The position numbers and the translations under genes are program-made. The notes beneath the pieces were generated by a model that saw nothing but the letters and a program-made list of their open reading frames with translations, was not told the DNA's origin and made no database searches. Shown piece by piece: positions 31,373 to 41,954 of a stretch of DNA of 64,000 bases (positions within the stretch are counted from its first letter, which is position 1; every line of letters begins with the position of its first letter). Origin of the DNA: Amoebophrya sp. A120 (lineage: Eukaryota; Sar; Dinophyceae; Syndiniales; Amoebophryaceae); assembly GCA_905178155.1 (NCBI GenBank), contig CAJINV010000003.1, forward strand, positions 1,900,395-1,964,394, written 5' to 3'.

Positions 31373-33046
31373 TCATTCCACAGTGCGCCACAGGTTCTCT
31401 ATCTCCGTCCACGGTATCCTATTGACGAAGTCCTCATCCTCCGGCCGTTCAATTTCTCGCACAAGTTGCCGGTAGTATTCGAACGTGAGGCCAGATTCCT
31501 GCAGTCTTTGTGCGGTCGTAAGGCCTGCGAATCTCTGCAGAGGATTGATGGTTGGCGCCAAGTCGCATTCCATTTCCAAGTCATATCTGATGATGTACTC
31601 GATCACTTCGAGGGCCCTAATCTTTGGGTCGCAATGGGAGTCGAACGTCGAACTCAGGCGCTTCAAGCGGCGAGAGAAAACATCGATGACGTCGGCCGCC
31701 GAAAGATTCAGCAGCAGGTTCTTGTCTCGAAAAAAATTCTGGCCCAGCAGCGGTAGAATACCACTCTTTTCGAAGTTTCTTTTGCAATCAGGGAGGACAC
31801 ACTCGTGCAGGCGGAACCTCCAATAGAGCTCTGACGTAAGAGCTGGTATTTGTCCGGTACTCGCAACGCGTTCCAAAACAGTCTTGTGGTACAAATAGCA
31901 CTGGTTTCCTTCCGCTACCTGCGCCCTAGTTCGCTGTGGTAATCTCGGAAACGTCGTATTTGATTCGGAGCGGTACCAGGTTGCCGCACGGCGGGCGTCG
32001 ATATTCTTTCCGTCCTCCGTCAATGCAGCGAGAGCACGGCGCAGAAGCTTATGGCAGTCTTCTGCGGTGATTTCTTGCAAGTCTGGAGGAAAGACAGCGA
32101 AAACCGCGGCTTGTCGCCGGCGCGAGCCGAAGTAGATCGCCGAATCAACGACACTCCAGCAAAATGCGTCCCGAAACGACGGGGAAAAGAATTCTCCACC
32201 AATTGCTTTGTGGTATTTACTCCACTCCGCTGCACGAAAATTCAACGCCGCCCGAACAAGATTGTAGTTGTGTTTCGACAGTAAAATCGGACCCCTGCTT
32301 CGACAGATTGTAGATGTAGTTGTGTATCGACAGTAAAAACAGGTGTCGGAACAAAACGCCGATGATGGTACGCTACGGTCCCGAATCCGCTTCAGCTTCT
32401 CCTGGCTCTCCACACCACCACAATAATGAGCCTCGCAGTAGAAAAACGCCTGCGCTTCGTCCACAGACTTCAAGTTTCTCACCGCGGCATTAATTCGCAC
32501 TTCCCAATCACAATTACTTTCGTCAGACTGCCTCTTGAGGTCGTAACTCACGCGACCAACTCCAAACTGGTAGACCACCTGGGCAAGGTTGTCAACATCG
32601 ATTTCCGCGTCCGGGCCGAGAAAGCAGTCAGGCATAGCATCGGAGTCCTCAGCTCCTTCTTCCAGTGGCAAGACGCTTTCCAAGTCCGGGTCTTCCGGAA
32701 TGATCACCAACTCGCTGTCTGTCATTTCCGCGTCATTTTTTGGCAACACCGCAGGAGCTGGCCCTTGTTCACCTTTCGAATCTCCTCCGTCCGACGCGTC
32801 CGGTACATCTTCGCGCACAAGCGTCCAGTGGACTAGCGAAGCTGGCGGGATCAGTTCATCACCCTGGAAGAACATTTGGAGAATCCTCGGTTGGCTTAGG
32901 TCTCGCACGCGAACCAGTCCGTCAACGTCTACAGAATGCTCTTCCCCGCTGAAGTTCCGGACTCGGATTTTCGCACTTGCAGAAGCGGTTGGCGGTTGGG
33001 GTGGCGACCCACGTGGCTCTGCTTTTCCACCTGCTGCACTTGACAT
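31373..33046 (-). CDS. Ubiquitin-like-domain protein, tandem family copy 1
   Basis: From the ATG at 33046 (MSSAAGG; a TTG frame extends upstream) the product has 557 residues. Residues ~20-80 have a beta-grasp pattern (AKIRVRNFSGEEHSVDVDGL ... RILQMFFQGDELIPPASLVH), a common ubiquitin-like N-terminus in dinoflagellate proteins. An acidic linker follows, then a Cys-containing folded region (AFFYCEAHYCGGVESQEKLK; YRSRGPILLSKHNYNLVRAA is approximate to the local sequence around 32280), and a C-terminal conserved block (VIEYIIRYDLEMECDLAP, TTAQRLQESGLTFEYYRQLV, ending EIENLWRTVE). It is about 560 residues, against 726 in copy 3, because it lacks the zinc-finger tail. The C-terminal block is unrecognised. 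Function unknown; the UBL fold suggests a protein-protein interaction role. Confidence 0.7.
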   Translation of the reverse strand: MSSAAGGKAEPRGSPPQPPTASASAKIRVRNFSGEEHSVDVDGLVRVRDLSQPRILQMFFQGDELIPPASLVHWTLVREDVPDASDGGDSKGEQGPAPAVLPKNDAEMTDSELVIIPEDPDLESVLPLEEGAEDSDAMPDCFLGPDAEIDVDNLAQVVYQFGVGRVSYDLKRQSDESNCDWEVRINAAVRNLKSVDEAQAFFYCEAHYCGGVESQEKLKRIRDRSVPSSAFCSDTCFYCRYTTTSTICRSRGPILLSKHNYNLVRAALNFRAAEWSKYHKAIGGEFFSPSFRDAFCWSVVDSAIYFGSRRRQAAVFAVFPPDLQEITAEDCHKLLRRALAALTEDGKNIDARRAATWYRSESNTTFPRLPQRTRAQVAEGNQCYLYHKTVLERVASTGQIPALTSELYWRFRLHECVLPDCKRNFEKSGILPLLGQNFFRDKNLLLNLSAADVIDVFSRRLKRLSSTFDSHCDPKIRALEVIEYIIRYDLEMECDLAPTINPLQRFAGLTTAQRLQESGLTFEYYRQLVREIERPEDEDFVNRIPWTEIENLWRTVE

Positions 33047-33425
33047 CTTCTGCTTTTTCAAAATTGGAAAATCGAAATTCTAGTCTTGTTTCTGTAGTTT
33101 CAACCTTTACTTTGCGTTCTGAGCGAAAACCAAACCACACAAACTGCTGAGAGGGCTAGAAAAAGTGTTGAAAGAGAAAGTTCAAATTGACACGGAAAAG
33201 TCATGCGATAAAAGGTCGGTGGCTGGAAATGAGAAGATGAAGAGGCGGTTTGCAGTAAAACAAAGCGAAGAAATTTGGAATCACTCTCAGAACCCTCAGG
33301 CGCGAACAAACAACCGACCAGAAGATGAACAAACGATACCGATGACGAAATCCTCGTATCGACCGAAGAACGAAAAATCAAATCGAGGGATGCGGGACAC
33401 TTCCGTCCCTATCCCCGTAGCACTA
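33047..33425. repeat. Duplicated 5' flank of tandem copy 1
   Basis: The upstream flank of copy 1 is recognisably the same as the flank of copy 3 at 36687-37090. Both have a TTTTCA near the ATG, CACTTTGCGTTCTGA-like and AAAAAGTGTTGAAA motifs, and end near a GGATGCGGGACACTTC string. The whole locus therefore duplicated as a segment including the promoter region. Confidence 0.7.
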
Positions 33426-33844
33426 AACTGTCAAAACAAATGCGCCCGAAACCTTGCCAAGATGAACGCAACTCTCTCGGACGACAACGATTCAGCTCTC
33501 TCGTATGCGACAGGAGCATCAAAGCAAACTAAGTACAAGAGCCGAGAAAAACAGCCAAATAACTCATGACGAAAACGATCTGGAATGTGAAGTAGCTTGC
33601 CAGATGAGGAGCAGTTGCAGTAGGCCATACTAGCTCAAACAAAATAGTACTCACAAGCGTCACCACTAGACGTAGACATAGATCCGTCTTTTTATTACCA
33701 TTACAATACAAATACAAAAAAGCTCGTGGTAGTCATGGTGTTTCGACATTCTTGAACAATCGGAATAGGGACCAGAAGCAGTCTTTTTGCAGCAAAACTA
33801 TAAACATCTCCCCCCGACACGGAAACTTGACCACCATCAGTACT
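33426..33844. other. Spacer between tandem copies
   Basis: Sequence unique to this position, with no gene recognised. It separates the duplicated promoter of copy 1 from the 3' end of the truncated copy. Confidence 0.5.
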
Positions 33845-34384
33845 TCATTCCACAGTGCGCCACAGGTTCTCGATGTCCGTCCACGGAGTCGTATTGTCGA
33901 AGTCCTCCCCGGGTCGTTCAATTTCTCGCACAAGTTGCCGGTGGTACTCGAATGTGAGGCCGGATTCCTCTAGTTTCTGTGCGGTCGTGAGGCCGGCGAA
34001 TCTCTTTAGAGGATTGATGATCGGCGCTAAGTCGCATTCCATTTCCAGATCATTCCTGATGATGTACTCGATCAGTTCCAGCGTGTGAATGTTTCTGTTG
34101 CAACTGTCGTCGAACACCCAATTATTCAGTTTCTTTAAACAACGAGAAACCAAATCGATGACGTTGGTGGCCGAACGATCCTTGAGGATTGGGAGGACAC
34201 TATTATCTCGGACGTATTCCTTCCACTCAGGGAACGCACATTCGTGCAGCCCAAGAAACTCACGAAGCGCTGCCATGAGAGCTGGTATTTGTCCGGTACT
34301 CGCAACGCGTTCCAAATAAACAATCTTGCGGCACAAGTAGCACGGGTTTGCTTCCGCTATCTGCGCCCTAGTTTGCAGTGTCAT
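33845..34384 (-). pseudogene. Truncated 3' copy of the UBL family (copy 2)
   Basis: The 179-codon frame corresponds only to the C-terminal third of copies 1 and 3. It starts at MTLQTRAQIAEANPCYLCRK (aligned to RTRAQVAEGNQCYLYHK of copy 1), keeps VIEYII-like LELIEYIIRNDLEMECDLAP and ends EIENLWRTVE as DIENLWRTVE. The UBL domain and N-terminal two thirds are absent, and immediately upstream lies the tail of copy 3. It has no promoter of its own that matches the family flank. The frame is intact, so it is either a recent fragment or a short expressed protein; I favour a fragment left by unequal recombination. Confidence 0.65.
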
Positions 34385-34505
34385 CGAAAGTTGTTTGTCC
34401 TTTTTGTCGTGTTCATTTCGCGATCATTCTCCGTCTTCAACTCCGTCGACCAGTTCGTCGTCAATCTCGCTTTCAGAGGAACTCGCAGCCCCAGCAGCAT
34501 CCCTA

Positions 34506-36686
34506 TCAATCTGCCTCTTTGTCGAGTTTCAGCGCCATTTTCTTCTTGCACTGCTTTTCGTGGTTCTGCATCCGCGTCTTCGCCCCGATTTTCTGTTGGT
34601 ACTTCCGTGGCCACGGGATCTCGTGGCTGGCGCATACCGGGCATCGAATCCGCGTCAGCTTGAACTTGCTCGCCTCGCCGTCAGGGAGGAAGCGCTCCGG
34701 TGGAAGAACGTGCCTCATCTTGAGCGTGTACTTCGGTGGTATGATGCAGTTGCCTGACTTGCCATCCAAAAACTCCTCGACCGGAACGCAATAGTCTCCT
34801 GGTTCCGACACGAGACGCACGAATTCGCCCGCTTCGTGCAAGTTCAAGTGCGCCTGCAATGCTCGGAGGCTCCCACCCAGATTCACATCGCAGGTTCTGC
34901 ATCGCAACACCCCACCTTCGCCAGGGGAAGGCCCATAGATACCGTCCGAGTCCGCAATAATCTTCTCCTCCTGCTGCGCCGTCGCGTCGTTGCTGAGTTC
35001 CACCTGCTTCGCCCGTAGCCTCTGATCTGCGTCCACGGGATCTTTATCTGCGTCCCACAGGTTCTTTATCTGGGTCCACTTGATCGTCCCGCCGAAGTCA
35101 TCCCCGTTCCGGTCATATTCTCCCACAAGTTGCCGGTAGTACTCAAACGTGACGCCGACATCCTGCAGTTTCTCTGCGGTAGCGAGGCCTGCGAAGCTCC
35201 GCAGGCGATTGATGGCTGGCGCCACGTCGCATTCCAGCTCCAGATCATTCCTGATGATGTACTCGATCACATGCAGCGAGTTCGTCTTTGCGTTGCACAA
35301 GTTGTCGAACGCCGAACTCAGTTCCTTCAAACCACGAGAGACCCCATCGACGAATTCGGCGCCCGGATCCGTCAGCCGGCTTCCGTCATCCCTGAAGAAA
35401 AAACGAAACGGAGGAAGATGATCACTGGTTCGGCAATATCTTTTGCAGTCAGGGAGGACACACTCGTGCAGCCCAAAATACTCATGAAGCAATGCCGTGA
35501 AAGCTGGTATTTGTCCGGTACTCGCAACGCCTTCCAAAATGATCTTGCAGTACAAATAGTACGGATTTGCTTCCGCCTGCGCTCTAGTTTGCAGTGGTAA
35601 TATCGGGCACGTCGTATATGATGTTGGAGTGCGGAACAAGTTTGCCGCACGGCGGGCGTCGATATTCTTTCCGTCCTCCGTCAATGCAGCGAGAGCACGG
35701 CGCAGAAGCTTCTGGCAGTCTTCTGCGGTGATTTCCTGCCTGTATGGAGGGAGGATAGCAACACGCTCGGGTTGTTGCCGTGTGGAGCCCGCGAAAAACG
35801 CTGAATAAATGGCAGCCCAGCAAAATGCCTCCCGACACGACGGTGCAAAGAATTCTCCATGAATCGCTTTGTGGTATTTTCTCCAATCCGTCGCGGAAAA
35901 GTTCAACGCCGCCCAGACAAGATTGTAGTGCCCCTTTGAACGAATATCTAGGTTCGGAGACACGGCGAGGAGGTGACTGTCGAAAACAAACGCCGATGAC
36001 GGTACGCAAAAACCACGAATCTCCTTCAGCTTCTCCTGGCTCTCGACACCACCACAATAGTGAGCTTCGCTGTAGAAAAACGCCTCCGCTTCGTCCACAG
36101 ATTGCAAGTCATGTATTGCGTCATTAAAATTAATTCGGCAGCACGAATCAAAATCTCTCTCTTGAGGTTGTCTCTTGAGGTCGTAGCTCACGCAACCAAC
36201 TCCGAACTGGTATACCGCCTGTTCAAGTTTGTCAACATCGATTTCCGTGTCGGGGTCGAGGAAGCAGTCAGGCACAGCATCGGAGTCCTCGGCTCGTCCT
36301 TCCACTGGCAAGAGGCTTTCCCAGTCCGGGTCTTCCGGAAGCACCACCTCGCTGTCTGTCATTTCCGCGTCATTTTTTGGCAACACCGAAGGAGCTGGGC
36401 CTTGTTCACCTTTCGAATCTCCACCGTCCGACGCTTCCGCTTTATCTTCGCGCACGAGCGTCCAGTGGATTAACGAAGCTGGCGGGATCAGTTCATCACC
36501 CTGGAAGAACATTTGGAGAATTCTCGGTTGGCTTAGGTCTCGCACGCGAGCCAGCCCAGCAACGTCTGCAGAGTGCTCGTCCCCAAAGAAGTTCCGAATT
36601 CGGATTTTCGCATTCCCAGAAGCGGTGGGCGGGTGGGGCGGCGAACCACGTGGTGCGTCTGCTTCTCCGCCTGCTCCAGCTAACAT
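34506..36686 (-). CDS. Ubiquitin-like-domain zinc-finger protein, tandem copy 3
   Basis: The 726-residue frame starts at the ATG at 36686 (MLAGAGGEADAP). The N-terminal UBL region (AKIRIRNFFGDEHSADVAGL), acidic linker and central blocks match copy 1 closely. The shared block ends at QIKNLWDADK. Beyond it copy 3 has ~170 extra residues with a C2H2-like finger (CRTCDVNLGGSLRALQAHLN, then LH) and a second CPVC ... NHEKQC cluster. The zinc fingers suggest nucleic-acid or protein binding; the function is unknown. After the TGA near 34506, a +1 frame continues for 28 acidic codons (SSSESEIDDELVDGVEDGE), so a frameshift or alternative splice may alter the C-terminus. The 5' flank is shared with copy 1. 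Confidence 0.7.
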   Translation of the reverse strand: MLAGAGGEADAPRGSPPHPPTASGNAKIRIRNFFGDEHSADVAGLARVRDLSQPRILQMFFQGDELIPPASLIHWTLVREDKAEASDGGDSKGEQGPAPSVLPKNDAEMTDSEVVLPEDPDWESLLPVEGRAEDSDAVPDCFLDPDTEIDVDKLEQAVYQFGVGCVSYDLKRQPQERDFDSCCRINFNDAIHDLQSVDEAEAFFYSEAHYCGGVESQEKLKEIRGFCVPSSAFVFDSHLLAVSPNLDIRSKGHYNLVWAALNFSATDWRKYHKAIHGEFFAPSCREAFCWAAIYSAFFAGSTRQQPERVAILPPYRQEITAEDCQKLLRRALAALTEDGKNIDARRAANLFRTPTSYTTCPILPLQTRAQAEANPYYLYCKIILEGVASTGQIPAFTALLHEYFGLHECVLPDCKRYCRTSDHLPPFRFFFRDDGSRLTDPGAEFVDGVSRGLKELSSAFDNLCNAKTNSLHVIEYIIRNDLELECDVAPAINRLRSFAGLATAEKLQDVGVTFEYYRQLVGEYDRNGDDFGGTIKWTQIKNLWDADKDPVDADQRLRAKQVELSNDATAQQEEKIIADSDGIYGPSPGEGGVLRCRTCDVNLGGSLRALQAHLNLHEAGEFVRLVSEPGDYCVPVEEFLDGKSGNCIIPPKYTLKMRHVLPPERFLPDGEASKFKLTRIRCPVCASHEIPWPRKYQQKIGAKTRMQNHEKQCKKKMALKLDKEAD

Positions 36687-37090
36687 CGTCTGCTTTTTCA
36701 GAATGAGAAAATCGAAATTTATAGATTTGTTTCTCTACTCTCAATTTTCACTTTGCGTTCTGATTCCAAGGCCAAACCACACCAAGAACTGATGAGAGAG
36801 CCAGAAAAAGTGTTGAAATTATTGGCATGGAAAAATCATGTTGCGAGAGGTTCATTTGTGAGAGTAAGGAGCTGGAGATGAGGAGGATAGAGAGCGAAGA
36901 AATTTGAAATCGAAGCGAAGGAATTTAAAATCTCTCTCAGAACCCTCAGGCGCGATCGCGAATGAATGACCGACCAGAAGATGACCAAACGATACCGAAA
37001 TCGAAACCCTCGTATCCCGTATCGACCGAAGAATCAAAAATCTAATCGAAGGATGCGGGACACTTCTGTATCCGTCCCTATCCAGGGAGG
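36687..37090. repeat. Duplicated 5' flank of tandem copy 3
   Basis: Counterpart of 33047-33425; see that entry for the shared motifs. Its presence ahead of both full-length copies shows that the duplication included upstream sequence. Confidence 0.7.
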
Positions 37091-37631
37091 CGGAACATTG
37101 CATTTCCGTCCCCTGCCAAAAATCTTCGCTCTTTCATGCACCCCTCTCAATAGCTGCTCGGACTCCCTACAGCCGGCGCACGACGGCTAGATAAGAACAC
37201 GAGGCGAAGACAAAACGCGGACAATCTTGATACGAATCAGGCACGGCCGCTATAGGCAAAAAAGTGCTTTGGTTTTTATGGCTGCCCAAATGGGCGGCCA
37301 CTGTTGTGCATCGGTTTCCAGTTTGTTCTTGTTTCGTCGTAAAGCGTCTCCATTCATAAACCCCAATCTTTCCACTTTCGCGTCGTGATTCCATCGCGGT
37401 TTCCTCATGATCCAATTTTGCTTCGTATGGAGGTTTATGCTTTCTTTTTGTGCCTGCTGCTGATCGTGTTGATTCGATACTACGTCTAGGTCTCGAGTGG
37501 TAGATCGACATCCACACCACCCAAGAAAAGAGAGAAAAATATGCGAAGCATGTAGAGGAAAGCTCTATACCATGCGAAATAGATTCTCACGCAAAACGAG
37601 CCAACACTAGTGACATGCGCATACTTTTGAG

Positions 37632-37661
37632 GTTCAAAATATTTGCGCTAGTATTTTGAAC
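37632..37661. other. Inverted repeat, 10-bp arms
   Basis: The arms GTTCAAAATA and TATTTTGAAC flank a 10-nt loop, TTTGCGCTAG. Confidence 0.6.
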
Positions 37662-37743
37662 GTGTGTAAACCGGTCCGGCTGAGTGTAAAGTTTTTTTTT
37701 GAATTTCTATACAAAACGGAGGCCAATCCGCCTTAGCTCGTCA

Positions 37744-37797
37744 GCATACTATCGCGAAGGGCTTCGCGACATGATCTGGACGCTCGCGCTAGTATGC
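37744..37797. other. Nested stem-loop candidate
   Basis: An outer stem GCATACTA/TAGTATGC encloses a perfect inner hairpin (TCGCGAAG-GG-CTTCGCGA, 37752-37769) and a 20-nt single-stranded stretch. The arrangement could fold as a compact structured RNA or a DNA cruciform. It is not a known RNA family to my eye. Confidence 0.45.
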
Positions 37798-38683
37798 GTC
37801 GGAACGAATAAAAGCCGTCTTTCTGCAAGTGCTTTTGCCGAATATTCTTCAAGCACAACCTGGCAGCTGTCTGGAGGTTTACAACTATATTTTCGACAGT
37901 AGATAAAGCACGGTCAGTTATTTGCCGAATTGGCTGACAAGTTTTTCGACTGTTGCTACATGTAGTTGCACTTGCTAAAAACGTCGAGAGGAGGAGGAGG
38001 AGGACACCTCTATAGTCAGCTTCTAACTACTAAGCTACTCTCTTTTTTAAGCTAACCATAGGACATGTTTCTGAGGACGACTAGCCGAGCTGGGGATAGG
38101 TTTTTACGGGTACGGGTGCGGTGTGGCGAGTAGTGTAGCACCTAAAACTTGTGCCAAGTACGACTACTTGTGCTCGACAGACTCGGGCACTGCAAAGCAG
38201 TTAAACCCTCCACCATAGCACTACACTAATAAGACTATTGCTTCCCGATGCGTGTATGCAGGGCGGGCCACCAAAAGTGGTCTTGTAGTGAAGTAACAGT
38301 CGAACTAGCGCGCCAAGTCTGAGCACAGACTTAATCCTAAACCCTGTCTATTGTATCATCCTCGTATTAAGTACTAGCTTCTTGTACGAAAACTTTTCTG
38401 CTTTTGAACTTGTAACGCTGCTTGTAGGTATACCCTAAACCCGTCTACGTCTACGCGCGTGCTGCGTGCCGACGGTCTTTCTAACTGGCACCATATACAC
38501 TAGAGCAGCTTCTTCTACAAAACAAAGCTTTTTACAAAAACGGCTTTCATTCCGTGCCAGGCGCTAACGCGCGGGCATGCCTCGCGACTAACGTTATTGC
38601 ACTCCTCCGCATGCCGCCAGTATCCACCACTACAAATTTCATACAAAACCGGCCGGGGCCTATTACTACGGATCCCCCACACG

Positions 38684-39762
38684 ACAAATAGCCCCGCCGG
38701 GTGTATAAACCTGGGGCTCCAGTGCCGAGCAAGATCACCGGGGGGAGGACTAAGCTAGGCCTTTTTGGCATAGTGTACTTAAACTATCGCCCCCGTTTAT
38801 ATAGCGTGGCGCGGCGTGTTACGTCTAGGGGTAGCACCGACGTACAATCGGAGGCGCTAGTAAAGTTTTCTTGTCTTCTAAAACTTGGTCTGGACGCCGG
38901 CCAAGCGTAAGTACTAAAATAAATTTCATACAGCTTTTTATTTTTACTTCTACTTCTGTTTCCTCCTTTTTTCACCACACCGTACTACGTACTTACTCGC
39001 TTTTTTTCACGCGCTGTTTTTCGGCAGCAACAATCAACATCAACAGCTCTGTCCTTTGTTGTTCAGTTCTCTTTTTCAGCCGCCTCATACAAAACCCTGC
39101 TGCCTACAGCTTCCTCAACCTCAAAATTTTCCTTGCCCGCATGTAATAGACGGCGGAATTTGGCACGGTCGGGAATCTGGGCAATAGGCCGGAAAACGCG
39201 CGCTGAAGCCGTGAAACCGCTCAAACCGGCTCCGGGGCGCGTGAAGCCGTGAAACCAACGCCACGAAGTAGTCTTTTCCAGAATTCGGCAACAGCAGACT
39301 CGAGGTGGGGCGGCGAGGGGGGCGTAGAGAAGCGGGGGCATGGCGCCGCAGCTGAATGTTGAGGACGAGCGGGAAGCTTTCATCGGTGGCCACGTGTAGC
39401 CGACACGTCGGGGCTATCGGTAGCTGTCGGGTCTGCAACACCGTCGGAGTAACCGGAGATGTTGCCCCGGGGTGGTGAAAAATGTACAGGTTGTAAATCA
39501 GGGCGGTATGGTGAAAAAAGGCCGTAGACGCCGTGCACCCGTCCCGACCGGCTACGGATCGGGGAACTCGACGTGAAAATGGGCGGCGGGGGCTGAAGCT
39601 GAGCTGGCTTCCCATGTCGGGTTCCTTAGGTCAGGGTCGAAGTAAATAGGTGGGCAAATAGCCCTGCCAGGTGTTTTTATATCGTGGGTTTTTATATCGT
39701 GGACAAATAGCCCTGCCAGGTGTACAAAACCTAGGACTTCAGTGCCACGACCCATGAAGATC
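38684..39762. repeat. Dispersed copies of an AAATAGCCC repeat
   Basis: A ~55-nt sequence beginning ACAAATAGCCCCGCCGGGTG at 38684-38739 recurs diverged at 39703-39762 and as a partial copy at 39654-39674. Between the last two is a tandem pair of TTTTTATATCGTGGG (39674-39702). Confidence 0.6.
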
Positions 39763-40982
39763 TCCTTTTCTCCGCTCAAGGCCCGTCCCCGAGTCTGTAC
39801 TGCAAACGCCCCCATGGTGTCGCTGGCCGCTTGAATGTAGTGGCTCGCTGGATCCGCGGTAGTTGTATCTGCCTGCTGTACGTCTTCACGTGATGTCGTA
39901 ATTTCCCGGTGGAGAGACGACGCAACATACTAGCTACTACACCGTGATCCGTGTCAAACCACAGCGAGAGAGCTCGGGGCGCAAAGTTTGGATTTGTGGC
40001 GCTGGAGCGACAACAGGGTCGAGACCGAAGCCCGTAACCAGAGTGCCCAGACGCCACGCCTGTTTGACGAGAAGAATTGAGCCACTACTGACGAATGGTT
40101 GTGAGGGCGAAGCAACAGAGTTACCTGTCGGCTGAAGCCCACAGTGGAGGATTCCCAATCCCTCCACCGTCGACATGAAGTAGTCCAGAATGATGATATA
40201 TGTAAAAACGCCGCCCGATCCGACGCAGTACAGAAAGCTCCCCCGTCGTCGATCCTCGGTGACCCTTCCCCCGTCGTTGGCGGAGGTCCTCCTGTCGCGC
40301 GTGTAGGCGCGTCCACGTCCGACGTCGTTAAGAAGGGCGCTGCTCTCGAGCTAGCGGGCTGTGCTGATGCACAAAGAGAGATAGCCTGGGTGGAATCAAA
40401 GGAATAACCAGGGGAACGGAGAAAGATCGACGAGGACAAGCCCACGGGTTCCCCTCACTGACATGTCCTGCGCCCTCGTCCCTAAGAAAAACGCAGGCCC
40501 TTGTCGCGTCGCTCGATCACGGCACGAAGGTCACGACCACGGCGGGCGCGGGTGGAGTGTATAACTAATCTATGCACTATGTCTATATTTATTGGCCCGG
40601 TTTCTATACTTTCTTTTTTACTCTTACTATAGTTATTGCTATCCGAGGCCGTCTATCTAACTCCTTGGCGGGGCTACGCGGTGACCCGTGCTGCGGTGGC
40701 GCTGTCAGTGAGAGGGACGGCGTCATTATTTTGCTTCTACTCTGGACCGACGTTGTTTGGTTCCTAAAGGGACGAGGCTCGCTGGGGCCCCCTGCAGCAT
40801 CCAGGGACCCTCTCGAGGCCCCTCGCCCCCACGGTTTTTGGTTGATTTCCAAGTAGTATCCGTTCTCATCGACGACGAAGAACAAACGACGAAGAACAAA
40901 ATGCCTCCATCGCTACGGTAGCGCATCTCCCTGTGATGACCGACGCCGGACTTCAAAAGTTCCATTGACAGATGCGTTTGTC

Positions 40983-41149
40983 CTTGGAGATAATTGCTGT
41001 TCTTGGAGATAATTGCTGTCGAAGTACTTCCTTCCTTCAAAACTACTTCTTCCTTCAAAACTACTTCTTCCTTCAAAACTACTTCTTCCTTCAAAACTAC
41101 TTCTTCTTTCAAAACTACTTCTTTCAAAACTACTTCTTTCAAAACTACT
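40983..41149. repeat. Minisatellite of 18-bp and 15-bp units
   Basis: Two copies of CTTGGAGATAATTGCTGT (40983-41000, 41002-41019) are followed by five 18-bp units (TTCCTTCAAAACTACTTC, 41032-41121; the fifth has one change). These are followed by two shorter 15-bp units that lose one triplet. On the minus strand the units would read KEEVVL/KEVVL, but I treat the array as non-coding because no gene context exists. Confidence 0.85.
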
Positions 41150-41558
41150 AATCTAGCGTACAGTGCGACCTTTCAACATCGCTATCGGTACGGCGTGACT
41201 GTGACGTTTCTTTGAAAGAAGATGCTACTTCTACAAAAATACGATGAATGTCATTGTTTGCTAAAAACGTCGAGCCACAGTCTTTAATTATCCGTACCGC
41301 TTTTTTTTGTCCTCTCTTCTTGCTGTGTCAACTATGGGAAATCACTGCTCACAAGACGCTAAAGACCTTTGTTTATATATCGTGATCATGATCACCAGCC
41401 TAGCAAAGGGGGGGACTGCGACTGCTAGGGGAGGTTCTTCGTCTTGTCTGTGCTGTTTCAGATTCACGCACACACTATTGCACGTGGTCTTGCGATTTTG
41501 TTTGTGTTTCCTCAGCAGGTCTAAAAATCCACGCATATCAGGCCAGGGCGGTGGTGCG

Positions 41559-41827
41559 TACGCTATAAAGCGGAATAGGTCCAGGGTAGCATTCCACATG
41601 TGGCCAGGGTTATCGATATGCCATTCCACCACATGGGACGCTATAAAGCGGAATAGCAGAATAGGGCCCTATGCGGATAGCATATTCACGCCATAAACTG
41701 GACTAGCATTATGCTAGTCCAGTTTAGTTCTCTTAGAGAAAACATAATGCGCTAGTTCTGGAACTAAGTGCAACGACATGGACGGTAACGTTATGGGTTT
41801 CTACTAGAACTAAGCGCAACGACATGG
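41559..41827. repeat. Palindrome and short direct repeats
   Basis: ACGCTATAAAGCGGAATAG occurs twice (near 41559 and 41639). A perfect palindrome with 15-nt arms (AAACTGGACTAGCAT) lies at 41695-41725. GAACTAAGTGCAACGACATG occurs at 41761 and, with one change, at 41807. The clustering suggests a small non-autonomous mobile element or its remains. Confidence 0.6.
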
Positions 41828-41920
41828 GCTCTATGGGACTACATCTACTACGGGGATTTCTGGTGAACGAGCGCTGAGGAAATTTTTGGTTTCCGTTGGT
41901 TTATTTGAAGATAAATTTGG

Positions 41921-41954
41921 ATAACCCTAAACCCTGAAACCTAAGCCAAACCCT
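41921..41954. repeat. Degenerate telomere-like repeat
   Basis: The sequence contains two consecutive CCCTAAA-like units (AACCCTAAACCCTGAAACC) and a third decayed unit (AAACCCT). CCCTAAA/TTTAGGG is the telomere repeat of many plants, algae and dinoflagellates. It is too short and degenerate to be a chromosome end. Confidence 0.45.

Noticed and set aside
39937-40445. Possible retrotransposon remnant
   Set aside because: Overlapping frames are present, but no reverse-transcriptase catalytic motif, integrase residues or long terminal repeats could be found.
40726-41142. 138-codon minus-strand frame containing KEEVVL repeats
   Set aside because: Its repeat part is the minisatellite translated, and the rest has no protein-like features or gene context.
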